A DNA stretch of 64,000 bases, from NCBI RefSeq assembly GCF_028307215.1, contig NZ_JAQMHV010000012.1:38763-102762 (forward strand), read 5' to 3'. Numbering within the stretch: the stretch's first letter is position 1; the number at the start of each line of letters is the position of its first letter. Source of the stretch: Falsirhodobacter sp. 20TX0035 (GTDB lineage Bacteria > Pseudomonadota > Alphaproteobacteria > Rhodobacterales > Rhodobacteraceae). Positions 26,154 to 34,913 of this stretch are shown here, piece after piece. A program made the position numbers and the translations under genes. The notes beneath the pieces were generated by a model. The model was not told the DNA's origin. It made no database searches and saw only the letters and a list, made by a program, of their open reading frames with translations.

Positions 26154-26817
26154 CCTCCGCCTCAAGGAAATAGCCGAGGCCGCGCAGGGTGACGATGCGC
26201 ACGTCGTGGCCTTCCAGCTTGCGGCGCAGGCGGTGGATCAGCACCTCGATCGCCTCGGGCTGAAGGTCGGCATCCTCGCCCACCAGACGGTCAAGGATGT
26301 GGGCCTTGGACAAGGGCTCCCCCACCCGCTGGATCAGGAGCTGAAGGATCGCGTGTTCGCGGGGGGTCACGTGCAGCGGATCGCCGGCCAGAGCGAAGCG
26401 GCGGGTGGCCTGATCGTAGAACAGCCGCCCGCAGGAAAACGCCCCCGTGGCGCGGCCCTGACTGCGGCGGACAAGGGCAACGAGCCGGGCCTCCACCTCG
26501 GACACGGCGAAGGGCTTGGACAGGAAATCGTCCGCGCCCGCGTGCAGAAGGGCGATGCGGTCCGACAGGTCGTCGCGCGCCGTCAGCACCATCACCGGCA
26601 GGGTGCCGCCGCCCGCGCGCAAGCGCGCCAGAACCTGCGCGCCATCCAGATCCGGCAGGCCCAGATCCAGAAGAAGGGCGTCGTATTCGCCCGTCAGAGC
26701 CCGCTTGACGCCCATCTGGCCGCTGTCCTCCCAATCGACAATGATGCCATGACCGGCCAGCGACTTCACCAGCCACAGGGCAAGATCGGCATCATCCTCC
26801 ACCAGCAGACAGCGCAC
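26146..26817 (-). CDS. tctD: OmpR-family response regulator, TctD type
   Basis: The protein has 223 residues, the normal OmpR-family length, from the GTG at 26817 (GAAGGGG about seven bases upstream). Longer frames upstream are non-homologous. The receiver domain begins RCLLVEDDADLALWL with the acidic pocket, and the phosphorylated Asp51 lies in ALLLDLGLPDLDG. The conserved Lys is in FLSKPFAVSEVEARL. The C-terminal winged-helix domain follows with LTPREHAILQLLIQRVG-like sequence (here VTPREHAILQLL) and VEVLIHRLRRKLEG-like sequence (here IEVLIHRLRRKLEG). It should be phosphorylated by the kinase encoded in the overlapping gene and activate carboxylate uptake. Confidence 0.92.
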   Translation of the reverse strand: MRCLLVEDDADLALWLVKSLAGHGIIVDWEDSGQMGVKRALTGEYDALLLDLGLPDLDGAQVLARLRAGGGTLPVMVLTARDDLSDRIALLHAGADDFLSKPFAVSEVEARLVALVRRSQGRATGAFSCGRLFYDQATRRFALAGDPLHVTPREHAILQLLIQRVGEPLSKAHILDRLVGEDADLQPEAIEVLIHRLRRKLEGHDVRIVTLRGLGYFLEAEDA

Positions 26818-26941
26818 GGTTTTCCCCTTCTGGTCCGGGCGCACCTTGGTCCGAAGGGCCGTCCGGCGCAAGATGCGGACGGTTGCCGCACCGCGCCATG
26901 GGGGGTAGGCTTCCGGCCATGCCCCAAGGAAGGACCCCGCC

Positions 26942-28906
26942 ATGCCCATCATCCTCAGCCGTCGTGCCGTGCTTCTGACGGGGGCCGCGGGGGCCGTCAC
27001 GCTGCTGCATCCGTTCACCGCGCGGGCCGCGGCCGGTCAGGCGCATCTGCGCATTCTTGCCACGACCGACCTGCACTGCAACATCCGCCCCTATGACTAT
27101 TACGCCGACAAGGGTGCGGACACGCTGGGGCTGGCGCGCACGGCGACCATTCTGGACAGGTTGCGGGCCGAGGCGGCGAACAGCCTGACCGTGGACAACG
27201 GCGACTATCTTCAGGGCAATCCGATGGGGGACTGGGCGGCGCATGGCGGGATGGCCGAAGGTGACGTCCACCCGGTGATCGCGGGGATGAACGCCGTCGG
27301 CTATGACGCGGGCACCTTGGGCAACCACGAGTTCAACTATGGCGTCCCGTTTCTGGAGCGGGTGAATGCCGGAGCCACCTTCCCCATCGTCTGCGCGAAC
27401 TTCGCCCGCACCCTTGGCGCCACGCCGGCCGAGGACGACCTTTGGGCCAAACCCTACGTCCTGCTGGAGCGGGGGCTGACCGACGGCGCGGGCCAGACCC
27501 ATCCCGTCCGCATCGGGGTGATCGGCTTCGTGCCGCCGCAGATCCTGCAATGGGACCGCGCCAACCTTGAGGGCCGGTTCGAGGTGCGCGACATCGTGGA
27601 GGCGGCGGAGGCCTGGCTGCCCGCGATGCGCGCCGCCGGGGCGGACGTGGTCGTGGCCCTGTGCCATTCGGGCATCGACACGGCGGAGCGCCAACCGATG
27701 ATGGAGAATGCGGCCTATCACCTCGCCCGCGTGCCAGGCATCGACGCGCTGATCACCGGCCACGCCCATTCCACCTGGCCTTCGGATGCGTATGAGGGGG
27801 AGGGGATGGACCCCGCCACCGGCCGCATCCATGGCGTGCCGGCGGTGATGGCGGGGTTCTGGGGCTCCCACCTTGGCGTGGTGGACCTGATGCTGACGCG
27901 CGACGGCGACCGCTGGCGCGTGCAGGAAGGGGAGGCCGCGCTGCACCCCATCGCCAAGCGCGATGAGGCTGGGAAGACCGTGGCCCTTGTCGGCGACTAC
28001 GCCCCCGCGATGGCCGCAACGGAGGCGGCGCATGCCGCGACGCTGGACTATATCCGGGCCGAGGTGGGCCGCACCGACGCGCCCCTGCACAGCTATTTCG
28101 CGCTGGTGGCGGATGATCCCTCCGTCCAGATCGTCAGCCTCGCGCAAAGCTGGTACGTGGCGCAGCTTCTGAAAGGGACGGAGCATGAGGGCCTGCCCAT
28201 CCTGTCCGCCGCCGCGCCTTTCAAGGCAGGCGGGCGCGGGGGTCCGGACTATTACACCGACGTGCCGGTGGGGCCGGTCGCGATCCGGAACGTGTCGGAC
28301 CTGTATCTGTATCCCAACACCCTCTGCGCGGTGCGCATCAGCGGGGCGCAATTGAAGGACTGGCTGGAGCGTTCGGCCGGAGCCTTCCATCAGGTGAAGG
28401 CGGGGGTGGCGGACCAGCCGCTCCTGAACCCCGACTTCAGGTCCTACAACTTCGACGTGATCGACGGGGTGACCTATCGCATCGACCTGACCCAGCCGTC
28501 GCGCTTTGACATGGAAGGCGCGCTGGCCGACGAGGGGGCGCATCGCATCGTGGATCTGGCGTGGAACGGCCAGCCCGTGAGGCCCGAACAGGAATTCGTG
28601 GTGGCCACCAACAACTACCGCGCCGCGGGCGGGGGCGATTTTACGGGGGCGGATGGCAGCACGACCATCCTGCAGGCGCCGGACGCCAACCGCGACGTGG
28701 TCGTGCGCTACATTCAGGATCAGGGCACGATCCACCCCTCGGCCGATGCGAACTGGACGTTCGCCTCGGCGGGCGGTGCGACCGTGCTGTTCCAGACCGG
28801 CCCCCGCGCCATGGTGTATCTGGAGGAGGTGCGCGCGCGGGGCCTGGCGCTGGACCATGTGGGCCCGGCCGAAGGCGGGTTCGAGACGTTCCGCATCACG
28901 TTGTGA
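26942..28906 (+). CDS. cpdB: Bifunctional 2',3'-cyclic-nucleotide phosphodiesterase / 3'-nucleotidase (CpdB-like)
   Basis: This 654-residue periplasmic enzyme has an N-terminal signal containing a twin-arginine-like SRRAVLL and ending ...FTARAAAG, so export by Tat is possible. The metallophosphatase domain (about residues 35-350) shows ILATTDLHCNIRPYDYYADK, SLTVDNGDYLQGNPMGDW, GTLGNHEFNYGVPFLERV and TGHAHSTWP, the full set of di-metal ligands. The 5'-nucleotidase C-terminal domain (about 370-600) binds the nucleotide. It releases nucleosides and phosphate from RNA breakdown products. The length matches CpdB proteins (about 650). It stands alone, divergent from tctD. Confidence 0.9.
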   Translation: MPIILSRRAVLLTGAAGAVTLLHPFTARAAAGQAHLRILATTDLHCNIRPYDYYADKGADTLGLARTATILDRLRAEAANSLTVDNGDYLQGNPMGDWAAHGGMAEGDVHPVIAGMNAVGYDAGTLGNHEFNYGVPFLERVNAGATFPIVCANFARTLGATPAEDDLWAKPYVLLERGLTDGAGQTHPVRIGVIGFVPPQILQWDRANLEGRFEVRDIVEAAEAWLPAMRAAGADVVVALCHSGIDTAERQPMMENAAYHLARVPGIDALITGHAHSTWPSDAYEGEGMDPATGRIHGVPAVMAGFWGSHLGVVDLMLTRDGDRWRVQEGEAALHPIAKRDEAGKTVALVGDYAPAMAATEAAHAATLDYIRAEVGRTDAPLHSYFALVADDPSVQIVSLAQSWYVAQLLKGTEHEGLPILSAAAPFKAGGRGGPDYYTDVPVGPVAIRNVSDLYLYPNTLCAVRISGAQLKDWLERSAGAFHQVKAGVADQPLLNPDFRSYNFDVIDGVTYRIDLTQPSRFDMEGALADEGAHRIVDLAWNGQPVRPEQEFVVATNNYRAAGGGDFTGADGSTTILQAPDANRDVVVRYIQDQGTIHPSADANWTFASAGGATVLFQTGPRAMVYLEEVRARGLALDHVGPAEGGFETFRITL

Positions 28907-28976
28907 CCATCGCCGGAACCGGATGCGCCGCGCAGGTGTTGGCCTGCGGGGCGGTCCGCCCCGGCCAGAAGGCTGG

Positions 28977-29111
28977 ATGGAAATGCGCAACCTGGTGATC
29001 GGAGGCATCGTATTAATCGTTATCGTGCTGGGCTTCGTGCTGTTCGGCAAGGACGATGGGCCGGAAACCTCGCAGGAAAGCGCAAGCCCGCACGCGATCC
29101 AGCAGGAATGA
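28977..29111 (+). CDS. Small single-pass membrane peptide
   Basis: This 44-residue peptide starts at 28977 (AAGG four bases upstream; a second in-frame ATG lies two codons later). It consists of one very hydrophobic helix (NLVIGGIVLIVIVLGFVLFG) and a short polar tail ending SPHAIQQE. It lies 29 bp before the glucose dehydrogenase gene on the same strand and may be an accessory or leader peptide for it. I do not recognise a family. Confidence 0.5.
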   Translation: MEMRNLVIGGIVLIVIVLGFVLFGKDDGPETSQESASPHAIQQE

Positions 29112-29139
29112 CGCAAGGCGAACAAGGGAGGGACAAGCG

Positions 29140-31740
29140 ATGAGAGTGTTGACCGGGGCCATCTTCGGCCTGATCGGGGCCGCGTTGGCGGTCATGGGTG
29201 GATGGCTGGCCCTTGAGGGCGGCAGCGTCGCCTATCTGGTGCTGGGTGTGGCGGTCCTTGTGACCGCCCTTTTCATTTTCAGGGGGCGCGCGGCGGCGCT
29301 GACGCTGTTTGCCGTCACGATCCTTCTGTGGCTGGCCTGGTCCGTGTGGGAGGTGGGCTTCGACTGGTGGCAACTGATGCCGCGCGGCGGCCTTGTGGTG
29401 CTGATGGGGATCTGGCTGTGGCTGCCCTTCGTGCGCCGTACGCTGGGCCGGGTGGAACCTTCCACCCGCGGCGCGGGCACGCGCCGGGCCCCGTTGGGCC
29501 TTGTGCTGGGGGCGGCGGTGATCGTCGCCGTGGCCGTGGCCGTTCTGTCCATGTTCCGCGACCCCACCAACATCGACGGCGCGCTGCCGACCGAGCGTCT
29601 GGCGGGCGAGGTGAACACCGGCAATCCCATGGCCGACACCGACTGGCACCAGTATGGCCGCACGAACTTCGGTCAACGCTGGTCGCCGCTGGATCAGGTC
29701 ACGACCGACAACGTGGGCGACCTGACGGAGGTCTGGCGCTATCAGACCGGCGACGTGAAGCGCCCCGACGACGTGAACGAGACGACCTATCAGGTTACGC
29801 CGCTGAAGGTGGGGGACCGGCTGTTCATCTGCACGCCGCACAACCTTGCCATCGCGCTGGACGCCGTCACGGGCAAGGAAGTCTGGCGATTCGACGCCAA
29901 TTCCGGCATGAACCCCGACCGCCAGCACCAGACCTGCCGCGGCGTCACCTATTGGGACATGGCCGACATGCCCGAGACGCAAGCGGCGGCCCCTGCACCC
30001 GCCAACGCGCCGCCCGCGGCCCCGGCCGCGCCGCCCTCCCCTGAGGGTTCTGAACTCGCCGCACCGGCCGCGCCTGGCACGGAAGCTCCGGCCGCACCGG
30101 TCGCGTCCGACGTCACGCCGCCGGAGGACGGCCCTTCAAGCTCCGAGATCGAGCAGGACGAACCTGCCCCCCCGGTGGAAGGCCTGACCGAGGACCCCAC
30201 CCCGAACGAGGCGGTGGCCACCGCAACGGAAGTGTGCCCGACCCGCGTCTACCTGCCCACGGCCGACGCGCGCCTGATCGCGCTGAACGCAGAAACCGGC
30301 GAGGTGTGCTCCACCTTCGGCGACAACGGCACGCTGCGGCTGGAGGCGGGAATGCCCTACAACCCGGCGGGCTACTACTACTCCACCTCTCCGCCCGTGG
30401 CCGTGAACGGCATGCTGATCATCGGGGGGGCGGTGAACGACAACTTCTCCGTCTACTCGCAATCCGGGGTGATCCGCGCCTTCGACATCGCCACCGGAGA
30501 GCTGCTGTGGAACTGGGACAGCGGCAACCCTGAGGAGACCACCCCCATCGACATCGCGGGGGGTGAAACCTACACTGCGAACAGCCCCAACAGCTGGTCC
30601 ATCTTCTCGGTCGATGCGGATCGGGGTCTCGTCTACATCCCCCTTGGCAACCAGGTGCCTGACCAGCTGGGCATGGGGCGGAGCGAGGCGGTGGAGGCGC
30701 ACTCGTCCTCCATCGTCGCGCTGGACATCGCCACGGGGCAGCAGCGTTGGGCGTTCCAGACCGTCCATCACGACCTGTGGGACATGGACGTGCCGGCCCA
30801 GCCGGTGCTGGTGGACCTGACGGTGGGCGGCGCACAGGTGCCCGCGCTGGTGGGCCCGACGAAGCAGGGTGACATCTACGTCCTGAACCGCGAAACGGGC
30901 GAACCGATCCTGGGCGTCACGGAAGAGCCTGCGCCCGGCGGCGCGATCCCCGAGGATTTCACCGCGCCGACGCAGCCCACCTCGGCCCTGACGTTCAAGC
31001 CCGAGCCGCTGCGCGAGGCGGACATGTGGGGCATGTCGATCTTCGACCAGCTGATGTGCCGCATCGACTTCCACCGCCTGAAATACGAAGGCCGCTACAC
31101 GCCGCCCTCGCTGGAAGGGTCGATCATCTATCCGGGCAACTTCGGCACCTTCAACTGGGGGTCGATCGCGGTGGACCCGGAACGGCAGGTGATGTTCGGG
31201 ATGCCGACCTACCTTGCCTTCACCTCGCGCCTTGTGCCCCGCGCCGACATTCCGCCGGCCGAGGAAGGTGCCACGGCCAGCGAACAGGGCCTGAACCGCA
31301 ACGAAGGCGCGCCCTACGGCGTGGTCATGGGGCCGTTCCTGGGCGCCTTCGGCATCCCCTGCCAGGCCCCGCCATGGGGATACGTGGCCGGTGCGAACCT
31401 GACGACCGGAGAGATCGCGTGGAAGCACAAGAACGGCACCGTGCGCGACATGACCCCCCTGCCCCTGCCGATCGAACTGGGCGTGCCGGGAATCGGCGGG
31501 CCGATCATCACGCGCGGCGGCGTGGCCTTCCTGGCCGCCGCGGTGGACGACTATCTGCGCGCCTATGACCTGACCACGGGCGAGGAGCTGTGGAAGGCCC
31601 GCCTGCCCGCCGGCGGCCAGTCCACCCCCATGACCTATGACGTGGGCGGCAAGCAGTATGTGGTGATCGTGGCGGGGGGCCACGGCTCGATCGGGACGAA
31701 ACCGGGGGATTACGTCATCGCCTATGCGCTGAACGAGTGA
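29140..31740 (+). CDS. gcd: Membrane-bound PQQ-dependent glucose dehydrogenase
   Basis: The protein has 866 residues and starts at 29140 with GGGAGGG upstream. Five transmembrane helices (about residues 1-145) hold it in the inner membrane and reduce ubiquinone. The remainder is the PQQ eight-bladed propeller in the periplasm, beginning DWHQYGRTNFGQRWSPLDQV and including KVGDRLFICTPHNLAIALDA, RVYLPTADARLIALNAETG and the late blade TKQGDIYVLNRETGEP. The enzyme oxidises glucose and other aldoses to the lactone. Between HQTCRGVTYWD and CPTRVYLPTADAR lies an unusual insertion of about 80 Ala/Pro/Glu-rich residues (about 283-365). A small membrane peptide precedes it and a strong terminator follows. 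Confidence 0.92.
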   Translation: MRVLTGAIFGLIGAALAVMGGWLALEGGSVAYLVLGVAVLVTALFIFRGRAAALTLFAVTILLWLAWSVWEVGFDWWQLMPRGGLVVLMGIWLWLPFVRRTLGRVEPSTRGAGTRRAPLGLVLGAAVIVAVAVAVLSMFRDPTNIDGALPTERLAGEVNTGNPMADTDWHQYGRTNFGQRWSPLDQVTTDNVGDLTEVWRYQTGDVKRPDDVNETTYQVTPLKVGDRLFICTPHNLAIALDAVTGKEVWRFDANSGMNPDRQHQTCRGVTYWDMADMPETQAAAPAPANAPPAAPAAPPSPEGSELAAPAAPGTEAPAAPVASDVTPPEDGPSSSEIEQDEPAPPVEGLTEDPTPNEAVATATEVCPTRVYLPTADARLIALNAETGEVCSTFGDNGTLRLEAGMPYNPAGYYYSTSPPVAVNGMLIIGGAVNDNFSVYSQSGVIRAFDIATGELLWNWDSGNPEETTPIDIAGGETYTANSPNSWSIFSVDADRGLVYIPLGNQVPDQLGMGRSEAVEAHSSSIVALDIATGQQRWAFQTVHHDLWDMDVPAQPVLVDLTVGGAQVPALVGPTKQGDIYVLNRETGEPILGVTEEPAPGGAIPEDFTAPTQPTSALTFKPEPLREADMWGMSIFDQLMCRIDFHRLKYEGRYTPPSLEGSIIYPGNFGTFNWGSIAVDPERQVMFGMPTYLAFTSRLVPRADIPPAEEGATASEQGLNRNEGAPYGVVMGPFLGAFGIPCQAPPWGYVAGANLTTGEIAWKHKNGTVRDMTPLPLPIELGVPGIGGPIITRGGVAFLAAAVDDYLRAYDLTTGEELWKARLPAGGQSTPMTYDVGGKQYVVIVAGGHGSIGTKPGDYVIAYALNE

Positions 31741-31763
31741 CGGCCGGTCCGATTTGAAAAAGA

Positions 31764-31796
31764 AAACGGGCGGATCCGGGAAGGATCCGCCCGTTT
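31764..31796. terminator. Bidirectional terminator between gcd and the OmpA-like gene
   Basis: AAACGGGCGGATCC, a 5-base loop, and GGATCCGCCCGTTT form a perfect 14-bp stem between converging genes. On the minus strand the stem is followed by TTTTCTTTTT, a classical intrinsic terminator for the OmpA-like gene. On the plus strand it also ends the dehydrogenase transcript. Confidence 0.85.
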
Positions 31797-31836
31797 CGCG
31801 TTCGGGTGCCCGCCCCCACCGGGGCGGGCCGCATCT

Positions 31837-33747
31837 TCAGCGGTTCTGCGCGACCTGAAGGACCGGGGTGATGATCCGCACAGCCACGCGGCGGTTGCGG
31901 GATTCATCGCCTTCGGTCTGCACGCGCAGGTCGCTCTCGCCGTATCCCTGCACCACCATGTTTTCCGGCGGGACGTCGAAGTATTCCGTCAGCGCCAGCG
32001 CCACCGATTCCGCACGGCGGTCCGACAGGGCGAGGTTCGAGGCCGCCGATCCCACGGCGTCGGTGTGGCCTTCGATCAGGAACATCTCACCCGGGCGTTC
32101 GTCGATCAGGTCCCGCATCAGGTTGCCCAGATCAGACAGCTGCTCGGCCTCGGACGCGTCCACGGCGGCCGATCCGGTGCGGAAGGTGATGTTCTCCACG
32201 TCCACGACCGGGGCCAGGGCGCGCACCTCGCGGTAGTCGCGGATCTGCGACAGCGAATACAGGCGTGCATTGTCCCGCGTCTCGATCCGGTCCAGCGCCT
32301 CGCGCAGCGAGGTGCGGTCGGTGGCCGACACGCGCACATCCTCGCGCGAGCGGGGGAGGAGTGAGAGGTCCACCGGCGCCGCCTGACGCGTGTCGTCGAT
32401 CAGCAGCGTCTGGCGGCCGTCCGTGTCGATGCGCGCGCGGCGCAGCACGCGGCCCGAGGCGTCACGGATCGTTTCGATCCGCGAACCGTCGCCCTGTTCC
32501 ACGATGGAGCGGGTGGAGCCGTCGGCGTAGTTTTCGGTCCGCACCGTGGATCCCGGCTGGCGCAGCAGCGCGTCGTCGTCCTTCAGCACCTGATAGCTGC
32601 CATCGTTCTGGCGCAGCACGACGCGGTCGCCGGTGTTGGACACGACCTCGTCGCCGTTGTTCATCAGCGCGCCGACGGCCAGACCGCCAAGCGCCAGAAG
32701 ACCGACCTTCTGAAGGTTGCTCAGCCCGCCATCGTCGTCGTCGTCATCGTTGCGGTCGCGCGCGTCGCCCGAGGCGGTGGTGGCGAAATCCTCGCTGCTG
32801 GAGCGGGCGTTTTCTTCCGTCACTTCGGTCACGGTCGCGTTGTCCGACGCGGCGTCGCTGCCGGCCGCCGCGGCCGCCGCAGCGGCCAGCGGTGCGGCCG
32901 TGTCCGTTCCGCCAAGGACGGAGTTCAGCGTGTCCACGGCCTCCTGCTCGTCCACCTCGGCGGTGGCGGGATCGATGGGTTCCGCGGCTTCAGTCGTCTC
33001 ACCGGCGGCCGGGGCCTCGCTGGCGCGGTCGGCCGTGGTGCCTCCGGTGGCGGGAGCCTCGCTTGTCCCCTCCGTGCGGGTGTCACCGGCGGCGGGGGCG
33101 TCGGTCGCGCCGTTTGTGCGGGTGTTGGCCGGGGCCTCGGCGTCATCGGCACCTTCCGTTGCAGCGCCGCGGCCCGTCTGTTCATCTTCCTCCAGCCCGG
33201 TGCCCTCATCGCGCTGGCTGTCTGCGGGGGGTTCGGGTTCGTCCGTGCTGTTGGTGGCCGGCGCGTCGGCGTCCGGCGCCTCGTTGGCGTCCGGTGCCTC
33301 AGTCGCGCGCGGGGTGGCTTCGGCGGGCGTGTCGGCGGCCGGAGCTTCCGGTTCGGTCACCTCGGCTTCGGGGGCTTCCACGTCGGCTTCGGGCGCCGGG
33401 ATGGAGCGTTCCTCACGCGCGGCAGGTGCCGAGGTTTCGGGTTCAGGGGCACGTTCACGCGCGGCGGGGGCTTCGGCCGGGGCCTCCACCTCGGGCTGGG
33501 CGGCGGCAGGGGCGCGGGGGGCGGGTTCCGGGGCCGCCTCGGGTTCGGGCGCAGGCTCCTCGGGCACCGGCTCCGGCGCGGGGGCTTCCGCCTCGGACGG
33601 GGTGGTCTGCGAAGGGGCGGTCGCGGGCGGCACCTCGGCCGGGGCGGCTTCCTGCGCGGGCAGGCGGGCGGGCGTCATCGAGGCCAGAACGACCGACAAG
33701 GCCGCCGTGGTGCTCAGAAGGCGCGAACGTAGGGATCTGCGTGTCAT
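31837..33747 (-). CDS. OmpA-family protein with long Ala/Pro/Glu-rich region
   Basis: This 636-residue protein starts at 33747 (GGAGGAGA upstream). A signal peptide (about residues 1-30) is followed by some 250 residues of Ala/Pro/Glu/Thr-rich, low-complexity, negatively charged sequence. A short hydrophobic segment comes next (GLLALGGLAVGALMN, about 345-360), then a domain with repeated RIETIRDASGRVLRRARID-like strands, and a C-terminal OmpA peptidoglycan-binding domain with FLIEGHTDAVGSAASNLALS and DRRAESVALALTEYF. The C-terminal domain anchors to peptidoglycan; the long disordered part may span the periplasm or be exposed. Such architecture is common in Rhodobacterales, but the role is not known. 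Confidence 0.85.
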   Translation of the reverse strand: MTRRSLRSRLLSTTAALSVVLASMTPARLPAQEAAPAEVPPATAPSQTTPSEAEAPAPEPVPEEPAPEPEAAPEPAPRAPAAAQPEVEAPAEAPAARERAPEPETSAPAAREERSIPAPEADVEAPEAEVTEPEAPAADTPAEATPRATEAPDANEAPDADAPATNSTDEPEPPADSQRDEGTGLEEDEQTGRGAATEGADDAEAPANTRTNGATDAPAAGDTRTEGTSEAPATGGTTADRASEAPAAGETTEAAEPIDPATAEVDEQEAVDTLNSVLGGTDTAAPLAAAAAAAAGSDAASDNATVTEVTEENARSSSEDFATTASGDARDRNDDDDDDGGLSNLQKVGLLALGGLAVGALMNNGDEVVSNTGDRVVLRQNDGSYQVLKDDDALLRQPGSTVRTENYADGSTRSIVEQGDGSRIETIRDASGRVLRRARIDTDGRQTLLIDDTRQAAPVDLSLLPRSREDVRVSATDRTSLREALDRIETRDNARLYSLSQIRDYREVRALAPVVDVENITFRTGSAAVDASEAEQLSDLGNLMRDLIDERPGEMFLIEGHTDAVGSAASNLALSDRRAESVALALTEYFDVPPENMVVQGYGESDLRVQTEGDESRNRRVAVRIITPVLQVAQNR

Positions 33748-33826
33748 GAACTCTCCTCCGTGGCCCGCAAGGCGGGCGATGCGGCACGGGAAACACGCAG
33801 GGACCGGCATCAGTTCCGGCAGGGGC

Positions 33827-34855
33827 TCAGGCCGAGTGGCGTTCTATGATCCGATAGCCGATGTCGATCCGGCGTTCGGGGGCCGCCACCGCGTCGATGC
33901 GGCGGATCAGCGCCTCGGCCGCGCGCTGGCCCAGCATGCCGCGATCCACCCGCACCGTGGTCAGCGCGGGGTGCAGGTCCACGGCGAAATCCTGATCGCC
34001 AAAGCCCATCAGGCCCAGATCGCGGGGGATGACGATGCCGCGGGCCTGCGCCTCGATCAGGATGCCCTGCGCCAGAACGTCGGAGCTGCAGAAGATCGCG
34101 CTCCGGCGCGCGGGGTTCAAAAGGCCGTCGGCCACCAGCTGCGACAGCGCGTCACGCCCCCGGCGCAAGCTGGCGGAACCCGGCAGCAGGATCTCGGCCG
34201 GCGGGGGAAGGCCGGCCGCCGTCACCGCGTCGCGGAAGGCGGTGCGGCGGCGGTGGGCGCGGGGGTCGTCGGCCGAGACCACGCTGAAATCATCGTAGCC
34301 GCGCGCCAGCAGCCATTCCGCCGCCGCCCGCGCCGCCCCGTCATGGGAGAAGCCCACGCAGGTGTCGATGGGCGCCTCGCCCAGATCCCACACCTCCACC
34401 GTGGGCAGGTTCGCGCCCTGGATCATGCGGCGGCAGGTGGGGCTGTGATCGACGCCCGTCAGCAGCAGCCCTTCGGGGCGGCGGGCCAGCGCGATGCGGA
34501 CCAGCCGCTCCTCCTCGGCCAGATCGAAGCCGCTTTCCATCAGCATCACCTGATAGCCGCGTTCGCGCACAAGCGCGGTGAAGGTCTGGACCAGCGCGGA
34601 ATAGATGATGTTGGTGATGGAGGGCACGATCGCCGCCAGCATCCGGCTGCGGTTCGACGCAAGCCCGCCTGCCACCATATTGGGGACGTAGCCCGTAAGG
34701 CGGACCGCCTCCATGATCTTGTGCAGCGTGTCGGGGGACAGCTTTTCGGGGTGGTTGAACGCGCGCGACACCGTGGGCTGCGTGACGCCCGCAAGCCGGG
34801 CGATGGTGGCCATGGTGACGGGTTCGCCCGAAGGCTCCGGTTCGGCGGCGGGCAT
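33827..34855 (-). CDS. LacI family regulator (gluconate-regulator subgroup)
   Basis: This 342-residue protein starts at 34855 with AGGA about eight bases upstream; an ATG three codons earlier is possible. The N-terminal DNA-binding domain reads VTMATIARLAGVTQPTVSRA then FNHPEKLSPDTLHKIMEAV. The hinge follows with VPNMVAGGLASNRSRMLAAI, which resembles the GntR/IdnR-type gluconate repressors. The periplasmic-binding-like ligand domain fills the rest. It is encoded 58 bp downstream of tctA on the same strand. A near-perfect LacI-type palindrome precedes tctC (37935-37954), so it probably controls tctABC in response to a sugar acid. Confidence 0.88.
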   Translation of the reverse strand: MPAAEPEPSGEPVTMATIARLAGVTQPTVSRAFNHPEKLSPDTLHKIMEAVRLTGYVPNMVAGGLASNRSRMLAAIVPSITNIIYSALVQTFTALVRERGYQVMLMESGFDLAEEERLVRIALARRPEGLLLTGVDHSPTCRRMIQGANLPTVEVWDLGEAPIDTCVGFSHDGAARAAAEWLLARGYDDFSVVSADDPRAHRRRTAFRDAVTAAGLPPPAEILLPGSASLRRGRDALSQLVADGLLNPARRSAIFCSSDVLAQGILIEAQARGIVIPRDLGLMGFGDQDFAVDLHPALTTVRVDRGMLGQRAAEALIRRIDAVAAPERRIDIGYRIIERHSA

Positions 34856-34913
34856 GAGCGTCATCCTGAAGGGGCGATGGGCGGTGCCTGTCTGGCCTGC
34901 CCGTCGCCAAAGT

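Noticed and set aside
32900..33650. Repetitive-looking GC-rich DNA that might be a tandem repeat or CRISPR-like array
   Set aside because: There is no fixed repeat unit or spacer. It is low-complexity coding sequence for the Ala/Pro/Glu-rich stalk of the OmpA-like protein.
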